Shown here one piece after another: positions 25,608-33,878 of a stretch of 64,000 bases of DNA. How positions within the stretch are numbered: position 1 is the stretch's first letter; every line of letters begins with the position of its first letter. Origin of the DNA: Polyangium jinanense (lineage in GTDB: Bacteria; Myxococcota; Polyangia; Polyangiales; Polyangiaceae). Under the pieces are notes generated by a model. That model had not been told where the DNA came from and made no database searches. It was given only the letters and a program-made list of their open reading frames with translations. The stretch spans positions 310,001-374,000 of the forward strand of contig NZ_JAGTJJ010000006.1 in the NCBI RefSeq assembly GCF_028435365.1, written 5' to 3'. Position numbers and translations under genes: made by a program.

Positions 25608-26885
25608 ATGAAGCACTGGAACCGTCGACGCTTCCTCTCGGGCATGGGCGCGGCCCTCGTCGCCGCCCCCGTCCTCGGCCTCCTCGAGCGTGATATTCGC
25701 GCCGAAAACGCGACGCCGGCCCGTCGCCTCGTCGTGTTCTTCTCGCCAAACGGCACCATTCACAAGCACTGGCGCCCGAGCGGCAGCGGGTCGAACTTCT
25801 CGTTCCCCGCGGGCAGCATCCTCGAGCCGCTCGCCGCGCACAAGAGCCGCCTCATCGTGTGCGACGGCATCGATTTCCACGGCGTCGACAACCACGAAGC
25901 CGGCATGGGCGCCATGCTCACCGGCGGAGGCACCGTCGGCACGGAGACCGCGGGCAAGAGCCTCGATCAATACGTCGCCTCCCGCATCGGCCAGAACGAT
26001 CGATTCTCCTCCCTCGAGCTCGGCGTGCAGACGAGCGCCTGGGGCGGCGGCATCCAGACCCGCATCTCCTACGCGGGCCCCGGCCAGTTCGTCCCGCCCG
26101 ACGACAGCCCGAAGAGCGTTTATACCCGCATGTTCGGCGACGCCGTCGGCGGTCCGGGGGAGCTCGACGCGGCCCTCGCCCGCAAAAAGAGCATCCTCGA
26201 CCTGCTCCGCGGCGAGCTCGGCACCTTGCGCGGCCGCGTCGGCTCGCAGGAGCGCGAGAAACTCGACGAGCACCTCGAATCCCTGAAGAAACTCGAATCC
26301 GGCCTCGAAGGCCCGCTCTGCGCCCCGCCCGCGGCCCCGCCCTCGGTCGGCACCTACGATAACGACGCGTTCCCCACGATCGGCAAATCCCAGATGGATC
26401 TGCTCGTCCTCGCGCTCGCCTGCGACATGACGCGCGTCGCGTCCGTGCAATGGAACCACACCGTCGGGCCCGTCGTCATGAGCTGGCTCGGCGTCGCCGA
26501 GGGCCACCACGGCCTCTCCCACAGCGACGACAGTAACTCCAAGGGCGTCGCCGAGTTCATCGCCACCGAGCGCTGGTATGCCGAGCAGTTCGCCTACCTC
26601 CTCGAGCGCCTCGCCACCACGCCCGATCCGCAGGGCGGCATGCTCCTCGATTCCACCGTCGTCCTTTGGTGCAAGGAGCTCGGCGACAGCCGCCTCCACG
26701 ATTGCAAGTCCGTGCCGTTCGTCCTCGCGGGCGGCGGCGGCCTCTCCACGGGCCGGTATCTGAGCTTCGGCGGCGCGCCGCACAACCGCCTCCTCGTCTC
26801 CGTCTGCCACGCCCTCGGCCTCGACAACAAGACCTTCGGCGATCCGGCAAAAGGCTCGGGTCCCCTGCCGGAGCTCTTCGCGTGA
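25608..26885 (+). CDS. DUF1552 protein, Tat-exported
   Basis: A 425-residue DUF1552 family protein. ATG 25608 is preferred over a TTG at 25590. The leader is a clear twin-arginine signal (NRRRFLSGMGAALVAAPVLG). Family landmarks are RRLVVFFSPNGTIHKHWRP, GSILEPLAAHKSRLIVCDGID, NHEAGMGAMLTGG and, near the end, VVLWCKELGDSRLHDCKSVPFVLAG; the region resembles sulfatase/alkaline-phosphatase-fold DUF1501 proteins. DUF1552 genes are nearly always paired with a DUF1592 gene, as here; biochemistry is unknown. The downstream open frame begins in the 4-bp overlap at the stop, but its real start is likely 26918. Confidence 0.85.
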   Translation: MKHWNRRRFLSGMGAALVAAPVLGLLERDIRAENATPARRLVVFFSPNGTIHKHWRPSGSGSNFSFPAGSILEPLAAHKSRLIVCDGIDFHGVDNHEAGMGAMLTGGGTVGTETAGKSLDQYVASRIGQNDRFSSLELGVQTSAWGGGIQTRISYAGPGQFVPPDDSPKSVYTRMFGDAVGGPGELDAALARKKSILDLLRGELGTLRGRVGSQEREKLDEHLESLKKLESGLEGPLCAPPAAPPSVGTYDNDAFPTIGKSQMDLLVLALACDMTRVASVQWNHTVGPVVMSWLGVAEGHHGLSHSDDSNSKGVAEFIATERWYAEQFAYLLERLATTPDPQGGMLLDSTVVLWCKELGDSRLHDCKSVPFVLAGGGGLSTGRYLSFGGAPHNRLLVSVCHALGLDNKTFGDPAKGSGPLPELFA

Positions 26886-26917
26886 AACCCTTTTTTAGAA
26901 ACGTGGGAGCCATGGCC

Positions 26918-29290
26918 ATGCTGCGCACTTTCCTTCGCTCGAATTCGATCCGGATCACGGGCGCCCTCGCCCTCACGGCCGCCTTCGCCGGCTGCCTCGG
27001 CGGGGAAGACGAAAAAGAGGGGGCGCCCGGCGTAGTCGGTTGTCCGGACGACCTCGCGTTCTTCGAGAACAACATCTACGAGCCCCTGCTCGAAAAGAAA
27101 TGCTTCGTCTGCCACAGCGCGACGGGCATGGCCGGCAAGAGCCGCCTCGTCCTCACGCCGCGGAGCGAGCCCGACGCCCTCGAAAAGAATCTCGAAGTGG
27201 CTCGCGCGCTCGCCGTCGACCAGCCCGCTGGCGTCTCGGTCCTCCTCTCGCGCCCCTCGGGCCAGCACCCGAATGGCCACCCCGGCGGCACCATCGTCGA
27301 GCCGGGCAGCCCTGATTACGCGACGCTCTCGCTCTTCATCACGCGCACAACCCGCGGCGAAGGCTGCGCCGCGCCGTCCGCCGCTTGCACCACCGTGCAG
27401 CCAGGACCGCGTGTCCTCCGGCGCCTCACCCGCGGCGAATACGACGCCACGATCGCGGAGCTCTTCGGCATCGAGTCGCAATGGGGCGCCTCCTTCGTCC
27501 CCGACATCGTCATCGGCGGCTTCGACAACAACGAAGACGCGCTCCGCGTGAGCCCGCTCTTCGCCGACCAGGTCCGCCGCGCCGCCGAGGAGATCGCAAC
27601 GCTTGCCCTGACGAACCCTTCGAGCATCCTGCCGTGCGACCCCGTCGCCGCCGGCCCCGAGGCCTGCGCGAAGACGTTCGTCGAGACGTTCGGCAAGCGC
27701 GCCTTCCGCCGCCCGCTCAGCGAAGACGACAGCAAGCGTTACCTCGCGCTCTACCAGACGATCGCCTCCAAGGAGGGCTTCAACGAGGGCATCGAGGCCG
27801 TGATCACGGCCATGCTCCAGTCGCCGCATTTCCTCTATCGCACCGAGCTCGGCGACGAATCCGTCACCAGCGAGGGTGGCCGCGTTCGTTTGACCCCCTA
27901 CGAGATCGCCACCGAGCTCTCCTACATGCTCTGGGGCACGATGCCGGACGACGAGCTCTTCGCCGCCGCCGACGCGAATGCGCTCGGCACGCCGGAGCAG
28001 ATCGAGGCCCAGGCCAAGCGCCTCCTCGAGGATCCCCGGAGCGACGAGATCCTCGAGCGGTTCGCCATTGCCTGGCTCGAGCTCGATCGGATCGAAGCCG
28101 CGCCCAAGGACTCCGCCACCTACCCCGAATGGAACGCCGAGATCCGCGCCGCCATGATCGAGGAGACGCGCATCTTCGTGCGCCACGTCATCCGCAATGG
28201 TGAAGGCACGATCGCGGAGCTGCTCGATGCCCCCTACACCTTCGTGAGCCCGAAACTCGCGGCTTATTACGGTTTGCCCGCGCCCGCGGGCGCCGGGGGC
28301 GAAAACGATTTCGGCAGGGTCGAGCTCGAAGGCTCCGGCCGCGCCGGCATCCTCTCGCACGGCAGCGTCCTCGCCACGCACGGAAAACCGGCCGGCTCCT
28401 CGCCCGTCCATCGCGGCAAGCTCGTCCGCGAACGCCTGTTTTGCCAGCCCTTGCCGCCGCCGCCGCCCGGCGTCGTCGCCGAGCCGCCGCCTGTCGATCC
28501 GACGAAGAGCACCCGCGAGCGCTACGCGGCGCACACCACCGTCGAGCTCTGCAAGAGCTGCCACGACCTCGTCGACCCCATCGGCTTCGCCTTCGAGCAT
28601 TTCGATGGCATCGGCCGGTATCGCGCCGACGAGAATGGCCTGCCGATCGACGCCTCTGGCGAGATCCTCTCGGCCCCGTCCACCACGGGCTCGTTCGTGG
28701 GTGTCCCCGAGCTCGCCTCCGTCCTCGCGGGCAGCGCCGACGCGCAGGGTTGTTATGCGCGCTCGTGGCTTCGTTATGCGTACGGACAGCTCGACGAGGG
28801 CCGGCTCGCTTGCCTTTCCAGCCAGGTCGCGGACGAATTCCAGAAAGGAAACCTCCGTGTCCTCGACCTCCTCGTCGCGCTCACGCGCACCTCGCATTTC
28901 ACCGAGCGCGTCGCGGATCCCCCGGAGCCCGGCGGCAATCCCACGGGCGCGGGCGGCTCCGGCGCCGGCGGCGCGGGAGGTGGCGATCCCACCGGCTCCG
29001 GCGGCGCGGGCGCGGGCGGCGGTGATCCCGGCCCCACGCTCCCGTACGTCGTGGCGACCACCGTCGACAGCGATTGGGGCAGCGGGTATCAGCTCACGGT
29101 CGAGGTCACGAACATCGGAAAAGAAAGCCTCACCTGGTCCATCCCGATGCAGGTCGACGGCACGATCGACAACATCTGGAATGCGGGCTATACGGTGACG
29201 GACGGCACGACACACTTCGTCGGCGCCGCACACAATGCCACCCTCGCGCCGGGCCAGGCCACGAGCTTCGGCTTCGTCGCGACGCGCTGA
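26918..29290 (+). CDS. DUF1592/1588/1585-type lipoprotein with C-terminal CBM2-like module
   Basis: A 790-residue protein. ATG 26918 is chosen because GGGAG sits 8 bp upstream, and it gives a lipoprotein signal with AAFAGC. A cytochrome-c-like Planctomycete-type motif follows (KKCFVCH, near residue 65), then the DUF1587/1595/1592/1588/1585 series: RRLTRGEYDATIAELFG, FGKRAFRRPLSEDD, LQSPHFLYRTELG, ILSHGSVLATHGKP, ELCKSCHDLVDPIGFAFEHFD. After residue ~670 comes a Gly/Ala linker, then ~80 residues with the CBM2 layout: GSGYQLTVEVTNIGKESLTW, IDNIWNAGYTV, LAPGQATSFGFVATR. A cellulose-binding module on this family is unusual and links it to the adjacent glycoside hydrolase. Confidence 0.82.
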   Translation: MLRTFLRSNSIRITGALALTAAFAGCLGGEDEKEGAPGVVGCPDDLAFFENNIYEPLLEKKCFVCHSATGMAGKSRLVLTPRSEPDALEKNLEVARALAVDQPAGVSVLLSRPSGQHPNGHPGGTIVEPGSPDYATLSLFITRTTRGEGCAAPSAACTTVQPGPRVLRRLTRGEYDATIAELFGIESQWGASFVPDIVIGGFDNNEDALRVSPLFADQVRRAAEEIATLALTNPSSILPCDPVAAGPEACAKTFVETFGKRAFRRPLSEDDSKRYLALYQTIASKEGFNEGIEAVITAMLQSPHFLYRTELGDESVTSEGGRVRLTPYEIATELSYMLWGTMPDDELFAAADANALGTPEQIEAQAKRLLEDPRSDEILERFAIAWLELDRIEAAPKDSATYPEWNAEIRAAMIEETRIFVRHVIRNGEGTIAELLDAPYTFVSPKLAAYYGLPAPAGAGGENDFGRVELEGSGRAGILSHGSVLATHGKPAGSSPVHRGKLVRERLFCQPLPPPPPGVVAEPPPVDPTKSTRERYAAHTTVELCKSCHDLVDPIGFAFEHFDGIGRYRADENGLPIDASGEILSAPSTTGSFVGVPELASVLAGSADAQGCYARSWLRYAYGQLDEGRLACLSSQVADEFQKGNLRVLDLLVALTRTSHFTERVADPPEPGGNPTGAGGSGAGGAGGGDPTGSGGAGAGGGDPGPTLPYVVATTVDSDWGSGYQLTVEVTNIGKESLTWSIPMQVDGTIDNIWNAGYTVTDGTTHFVGAAHNATLAPGQATSFGFVATR

Positions 29291-29347
29291 ACGACGAGAA
29301 GGCCGACTTTCGATCCGGACGGGCGGGCCCTACGGTTCGCGGAGACC

Positions 29348-30910
29348 ATGGTCCCCGCGCCGCCCGCCCTCGCCGATCCCGTCGTGGATCTCCCCACGAC
29401 CTGGTACGGCCCCGCCGTCGCGCGATTCGAGGCGGCGTTCCCGGGCAATCCCTACGATCCTGAAGAAAACGACGTCCGCGTCGTCTTCATCTCTGCGAAC
29501 GGCGAGCGCTTCGAGCGTATCGCGTACCCGGACGGGACCTCCGCCTACGCGGCCGTCCTCGTCGCGCCGCGGCCCGGGCCGTATCGCCCGCTCCTCTATC
29601 GCAATGGGGTCCTCCAGCCCATCGAGGCCCGGAGTGCGTACGTTCGTCTCGACGACCGCCTGCCGCGCGGCTTCCTCCGCATCGACGCGCGCAATCCAAA
29701 CCGCTTCGTGTGGGACGACGGCACGCCGTATTACCCGCTCGGCTTCAATCTCGGCTGGCAGATGCCGGACATGCCGCCCATGGCCGAGCAGCTCGCGCGC
29801 ATGGGCGCGGCCGGGATCCAGTGGACGCGCATCTGGGCGAGCTCCTGGGACGGGAAAAACCCGTTCTGGCCCGTGGATGATCCGGCGGCGCCGCGGGATC
29901 GTCTCTGGCCGCCGGCGCTCGCGAAATGGGATGCCCTCTTCGGGGCCTGCGAAAAGGCGGGCATCTCGATGCAAATGGTCCTCTTCAATCACGGATCCTT
30001 CAGCACCCTCGTCAACCCGAACTGGCCCGATCATCCGTGGAATGCGGCCCGCGGCGGCTTCTTGACGGACGCGGCCGACGTCTTCGCGGACGCCGAGGCG
30101 AAGCGGCGCATGAAAATGTGGCTCCGCCACGCCGTCGCCCGCTTCTCGCATTCGCCGTCCCTCTTCGCCTGGGAGCTCTGGAACGAGGTCGAGTGGACGG
30201 ATGCCTCGTTCGCCGGGCGATTCTCGGACATCACGGCGTGGCACGACGAAATGGCGCACTACATCCGCGCCCTCGATCCCTACGGCCATCCGGTGACCAC
30301 GAGCGCGCTGCTCGCGCCGCCGTCGACGTGGCGCGCCATGGACTTCCTCCAACCCCACCTCTACACGGACGCCGTCACGCTCTTCGCGCGCCTCGGCTGG
30401 CTCCCGACCCGCGCGCCGGCCTTTTTTGGCGAGATCGGCCCGTCGCACCCCGCGCAGGTGAACCTTCGTGCCTTCGTCCGCGACGCCATCTATGCCGGCA
30501 TGCTCCGCAATCAGGCCGGCACGCCCATGTTCTGGTACTGGGATCTCGTCGAAAAGCATGATCTTTACGGCGAATTTCGGACCGCGGCGAAAGTGCTCGA
30601 CAGAAGCCGCCTGGCCCTTCATCCTCGCGCCGAGAGCCGCCCCATCGTCGTCATCCCGCCCTCGCCCGCACTCGCGCTCGGGGAGCGAAATTGGCTGACG
30701 ATCCGGATCACGGCCGCTTCCCCGAGGAGCATTCGTATCCTCGGCGCTCGTCTCGACGAAGGCGCCTACCATCGCACGACCATCGACCTCGAAACAGGGC
30801 AATCGTTCGAGGACGTGGTGCATGCCGGACAAACCGGAGTGGAGGTCGCTCTCCCGGGGGCCGACGTGGTCATGGTGTTCGACAAACGCGCCTCGCCGTC
30901 AACCCTTTGA
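29348..30910 (+). CDS. DUF5060 / GH5-like glycoside hydrolase
   Basis: A 520-residue protein. Residues ~10-100 form a DUF5060-type beta domain (WYGPAVARFEAAFPGNPYDP, then VLVAPRPGPYRPLLYR). The following TIM barrel is of clan GH-A type: YYPLGFNLGWQMPDM, GIQWTRIWASSWDG, the acid/base Glu in LFAWELWNEVEW (30185-30187), FLQPHLYTD and the nucleophile Glu in AFFGEIGP (~30431). A short beta domain closes the protein (~430-520). No convincing signal peptide is visible at this start, which is odd for a polysaccharide hydrolase beside exported partners; GGAG upstream is only 3 bp from the ATG. Substrate is probably a beta-glucan or mannan, by family only. Confidence 0.8.
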   Translation: MVPAPPALADPVVDLPTTWYGPAVARFEAAFPGNPYDPEENDVRVVFISANGERFERIAYPDGTSAYAAVLVAPRPGPYRPLLYRNGVLQPIEARSAYVRLDDRLPRGFLRIDARNPNRFVWDDGTPYYPLGFNLGWQMPDMPPMAEQLARMGAAGIQWTRIWASSWDGKNPFWPVDDPAAPRDRLWPPALAKWDALFGACEKAGISMQMVLFNHGSFSTLVNPNWPDHPWNAARGGFLTDAADVFADAEAKRRMKMWLRHAVARFSHSPSLFAWELWNEVEWTDASFAGRFSDITAWHDEMAHYIRALDPYGHPVTTSALLAPPSTWRAMDFLQPHLYTDAVTLFARLGWLPTRAPAFFGEIGPSHPAQVNLRAFVRDAIYAGMLRNQAGTPMFWYWDLVEKHDLYGEFRTAAKVLDRSRLALHPRAESRPIVVIPPSPALALGERNWLTIRITAASPRSIRILGARLDEGAYHRTTIDLETGQSFEDVVHAGQTGVEVALPGADVVMVFDKRASPSTL

Positions 30911-31072
30911 CCTCGTACATTCGCTCGCTACCCCGACATTCATGACAAAGCGTACAGCGCCCCCTTCGAAAAGCGCGGGCCTTTAGGAAGGACGCCCATC
31001 ACCGGAGAACCTGGAGCCCCTTTGCCAAATATGGGCGTTGCCGGGCTCTTGGTATTTCCGTACCATTCTCCC

Positions 31073-33016
31073 ATGGCTGTCCCGATGCCCAAAACGACGC
31101 TGCGCGCGGCTTCCGCTGGGGCTCCTCCGCTCGGCGAGCTGCCGTGAGGCGCGCACGTCTGCCAGTTCTATCGGGGCCAAAAGGAGCTTCTCGACACGCT
31201 GATCCCCTACTTCCAGTTCGGGCTCGCCCATGGCCAGCAGTGCCTCTGGATCGCCGCAGAGCCCCTGCGGGCGGCCGAGGCGCGCGAGGCCCTCCGCGCC
31301 GTGGTTCCCAACCTCGAAGATTACGAGCGCAAGGGCCAACTGGAGATCCTGGACCACACGGATTGGTATCTCCGCGAGGGAAACCTCTCCCAGGATGCCG
31401 TCTTGCAGCGCTGGCTCGATCGCGAAGCCGAGGCCCTTCGCCGCGGCTTCTCCGGCCTCCGCCTCACCGGAAACACGAGTTTCGTCGAGCCCAAGGACTG
31501 GGACAGTTTCGTCTCCTACGAGGCCTGCGTCCACCAGGGATTCCACGGCCGGCGGATCATCGCGGTTTGTACGTATTCGCTCAGCCGCTGCGCGCCCGAC
31601 GCAATCCTCGACGTCGTCCGCAATCACGACATCGCGCTCGCCCGCCGCACTGGCTCGTGGGATTCCGTGCAGTGCGCCACGGCCGCGCTCGCACACCTCG
31701 CGGAAGGTGCAGGGGCGAGCGCGGCGGCGGAGCCGGCCTTCGAGGAGCTCACGCAAAAGGAGCACGCCGCACGGAGGATCGCCGAGCAGCTCGCGCGCCT
31801 GCAAACCATCACGGCGGCGCTCTCCGAAGCGGGCGATCCTGCGGCCATTGCGCAGGTGATGGACCGCGACATCCGGGCCAGCGTCGGCGCCGATTTCTGC
31901 GCCCTCGCGCTCATCGACGCGGAGATGGCCGAGCTTCGCTTTCTCGGGGATCGCATCGAGGACACGGAGCCACTCGTCGCGACATTCCAGGCTGGGACCG
32001 CCTCGTTTCTTTCGACGCCCCATGCCATCGCCGAGCGATTCCCTCCGGCGGTCGCCTCGACGCCTCGGGCCCTTGCCGTCCTCCCGATCAGTGCCGGCGG
32101 CCGCAGGCTCGGCGCGGTCGCTTTTGGTTACCACGACGAGCGGACCTTCGCTTCGCACGAGCGCGCCCTCTTCGACGACGTCACGCGTCAGCTCGGCATC
32201 GCCCTCGATCGGGCGCGCCTCTATGAAGAGGCGAACCAGGCGCGCCGGCGGGCCGAGCAATCCGACCGCGCCAAGGACGAATTTCTGGCCATGCTCGGCC
32301 ATGAATTGCGCAACCCCTTGTCGCCGATCGTGACCGCGCTCGAGCTCTTGCAAATGCGGGGCGCCTCCGGCGCCGAAAAAGAAGTCACGGTCATCAAGCG
32401 GCAGGTCCGGCACCTCGTGAGCCTCGTCGACGACCTGCTCGACGTCTCGCGCATCACGCGCGGCATGGTGGAGCTCTCCCGCGAGCCTATCGAGCTCAGC
32501 GAGGTCGTGGGGCGGGCCGTCGAAATGGTGAGCCCGCTCCTCGAGCAACGAGCGCACCGCCTGACGCTCACGGTCCCGCGCGAGGGGCTCGCCGTGCATG
32601 GGGATCCCCGGCGGCTCGCGCAGGTCGTCTCGAACCTCCTCACGAATGCGGCGAAATACACCGAGCCCGGCGGGCGGATCGTGGTGACGGCCTCGCGCGA
32701 GGACGCGGACGTCGTTTTGCGTGTGAAGGACAGCGGCATCGGGATCGCGAAGGAGATGCTCGCGCAGGTCTTCGACCTCTTCACCCAGGAAAAACAAGCG
32801 CTCGACCGCTCGCAAGGCGGGCTCGGGCTCGGGCTCGGGCTCGCGATCGTGCGCAGCATGGTCACGCTCCACGGCGGGAGCGTCACGGCCCATAGCGACG
32901 GCAAGGACAAGGGCAGCGAATTCGTCGTACGTTTGCCGGTGCACGGGGCGCATGTGCCCGAGGCGCTCGCCCTCCGCGCGAATGCGGCCGGTGTCTGCTC
33001 CGACGTATCATGGTAA
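31073..33016 (+). CDS. MEDS-GAF sensor histidine kinase with in-frame TGA at codon 25
   Basis: The frame starts at ATG 31073, meets TGA at 31145-31147, then runs open to TAA 33016. Immediately after the TGA comes a clear MEDS (DcmR-like sensory) domain start, GAHVCQFYRGQKELLDTLIP, and the domain continues to ~residue 190. A GAF domain follows (~220-370), then HisKA (H in AMLGHELRNPLSP; codon 32300-32302) and HATPase (NLLTNAAKYTEPGG, KDSGIGIAKEM, GGLGLGLGLAIVRS). The only usual start after the TGA is GTG 31301, which would delete a third of MEDS. The stop falls where MEDS proteins often have Trp, so TGG to TGA is likely. No response regulator is adjacent. Confidence 0.7.
31145..31147 (+). other. 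In-frame TGA interrupting the MEDS sensor kinase
   Basis: Codons on both sides are in the same frame: 24 sense codons from ATG 31073, ending LGELP, then TGA, then GAHVCQFY. It may be a nonsense mutation, a sequencing error or a read-through site. No hairpin characteristic of a bacterial SECIS is evident after it. Confidence 0.8.
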
Positions 33017-33037
33017 ACGTCTTTTCGGAGGAGACCC

Positions 33038-33832
33038 GTGACCGAGATCCCGCTCTACCAGATCGACGCCTTCACGCTCCGCCCCTTCGCCGGCAACCCC
33101 GCGGCCGTGTGTCCCCTGCCCGCGTGGCTCCCCGACGAGACGCTCCAGGCGATCGCCGCGGAGAACAACCTCTCGGAAACCGCATTCATCGTGCGGAAGG
33201 ACGAGCGCCACGAGCTGCGCTGGTTCACGCCCTCGGTCGAGGTCGACCTCTGCGGACACGCCACGCTCGCCGCGGGATACGTGGTCCTCGAGCTCCTCTC
33301 GCCGGACCTCCCTTTCGTCTCGTTCCACACGCGGAGCGGCCAGCTCGTCGTGCGACGCGCCGAGGGCCTGCTCTCGATCGACCTGCCCGCGCGCCCGCCC
33401 GCGCCCACGCACGTGACGGACGCGCTCGCCGAGGCGCTTGGCAAGCGGCCGATCGCGGCCCATGCCGCGCGTGACATCGTGGCCGTCTACGAGAGCGCCG
33501 AGGACGTGCGCGCGCTCCGGCCCGACATGGCGAAGATCGCGGCGCTCGAGACGTTCGCGGTGGGCGTCACTGCAAAAGGCACGGGAATCGACGCGGACGT
33601 CGATTTCGTGTCGCGCTTCTTCGCGCCGGCGAAGGGCGTCCCCGAGGATCCCGTGACGGGATCGCTGCATTGCACGCTCGTGCCCCTCTGGGCCTCCACG
33701 CTCGGCCGCGCGCGGCTCCGGGCGCGGCAGGTGAGCGCGCGTGGGGGCGAGCTCGACTGTACGCTCGCCGGCGATCGCGTCCTGCTCGCGGGGGGCGCGG
33801 TGCTCGTGATCGAAGGCCGGATGCGCTTCTGA
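33038..33832 (+). CDS. PhzF-family epimerase/isomerase
   Basis: A 264-residue PhzF/DAP-epimerase-like protein starting at GTG behind GGAGGAG. The family N-terminus (YQIDAFTLRPFAGNPAAVC), the catalytic Glu in NNLSETAFIV near residue 47, the VDLCGHATLAAGYV block and EDPVTGSLHCTLVPLW are all present. The C-terminal half is slightly short (families are usually 260-300 residues). It stands alone here, not in a phenazine cluster, so the substrate is unknown. Confidence 0.88.
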   Translation: MTEIPLYQIDAFTLRPFAGNPAAVCPLPAWLPDETLQAIAAENNLSETAFIVRKDERHELRWFTPSVEVDLCGHATLAAGYVVLELLSPDLPFVSFHTRSGQLVVRRAEGLLSIDLPARPPAPTHVTDALAEALGKRPIAAHAARDIVAVYESAEDVRALRPDMAKIAALETFAVGVTAKGTGIDADVDFVSRFFAPAKGVPEDPVTGSLHCTLVPLWASTLGRARLRARQVSARGGELDCTLAGDRVLLAGGAVLVIEGRMRF

Positions 33833-33878
33833 ACCGGCTTCCCTGACGCCGCGCGGCAAGGTATCGTGCGGGCGGCTC

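Noticed and set aside
31145..31147. TGA in the sensor kinase as a selenocysteine codon.
   Set aside because: No SECIS-like hairpin is evident after it, selenocysteine is not known in MEDS domains, and a Trp at this position explains it better.
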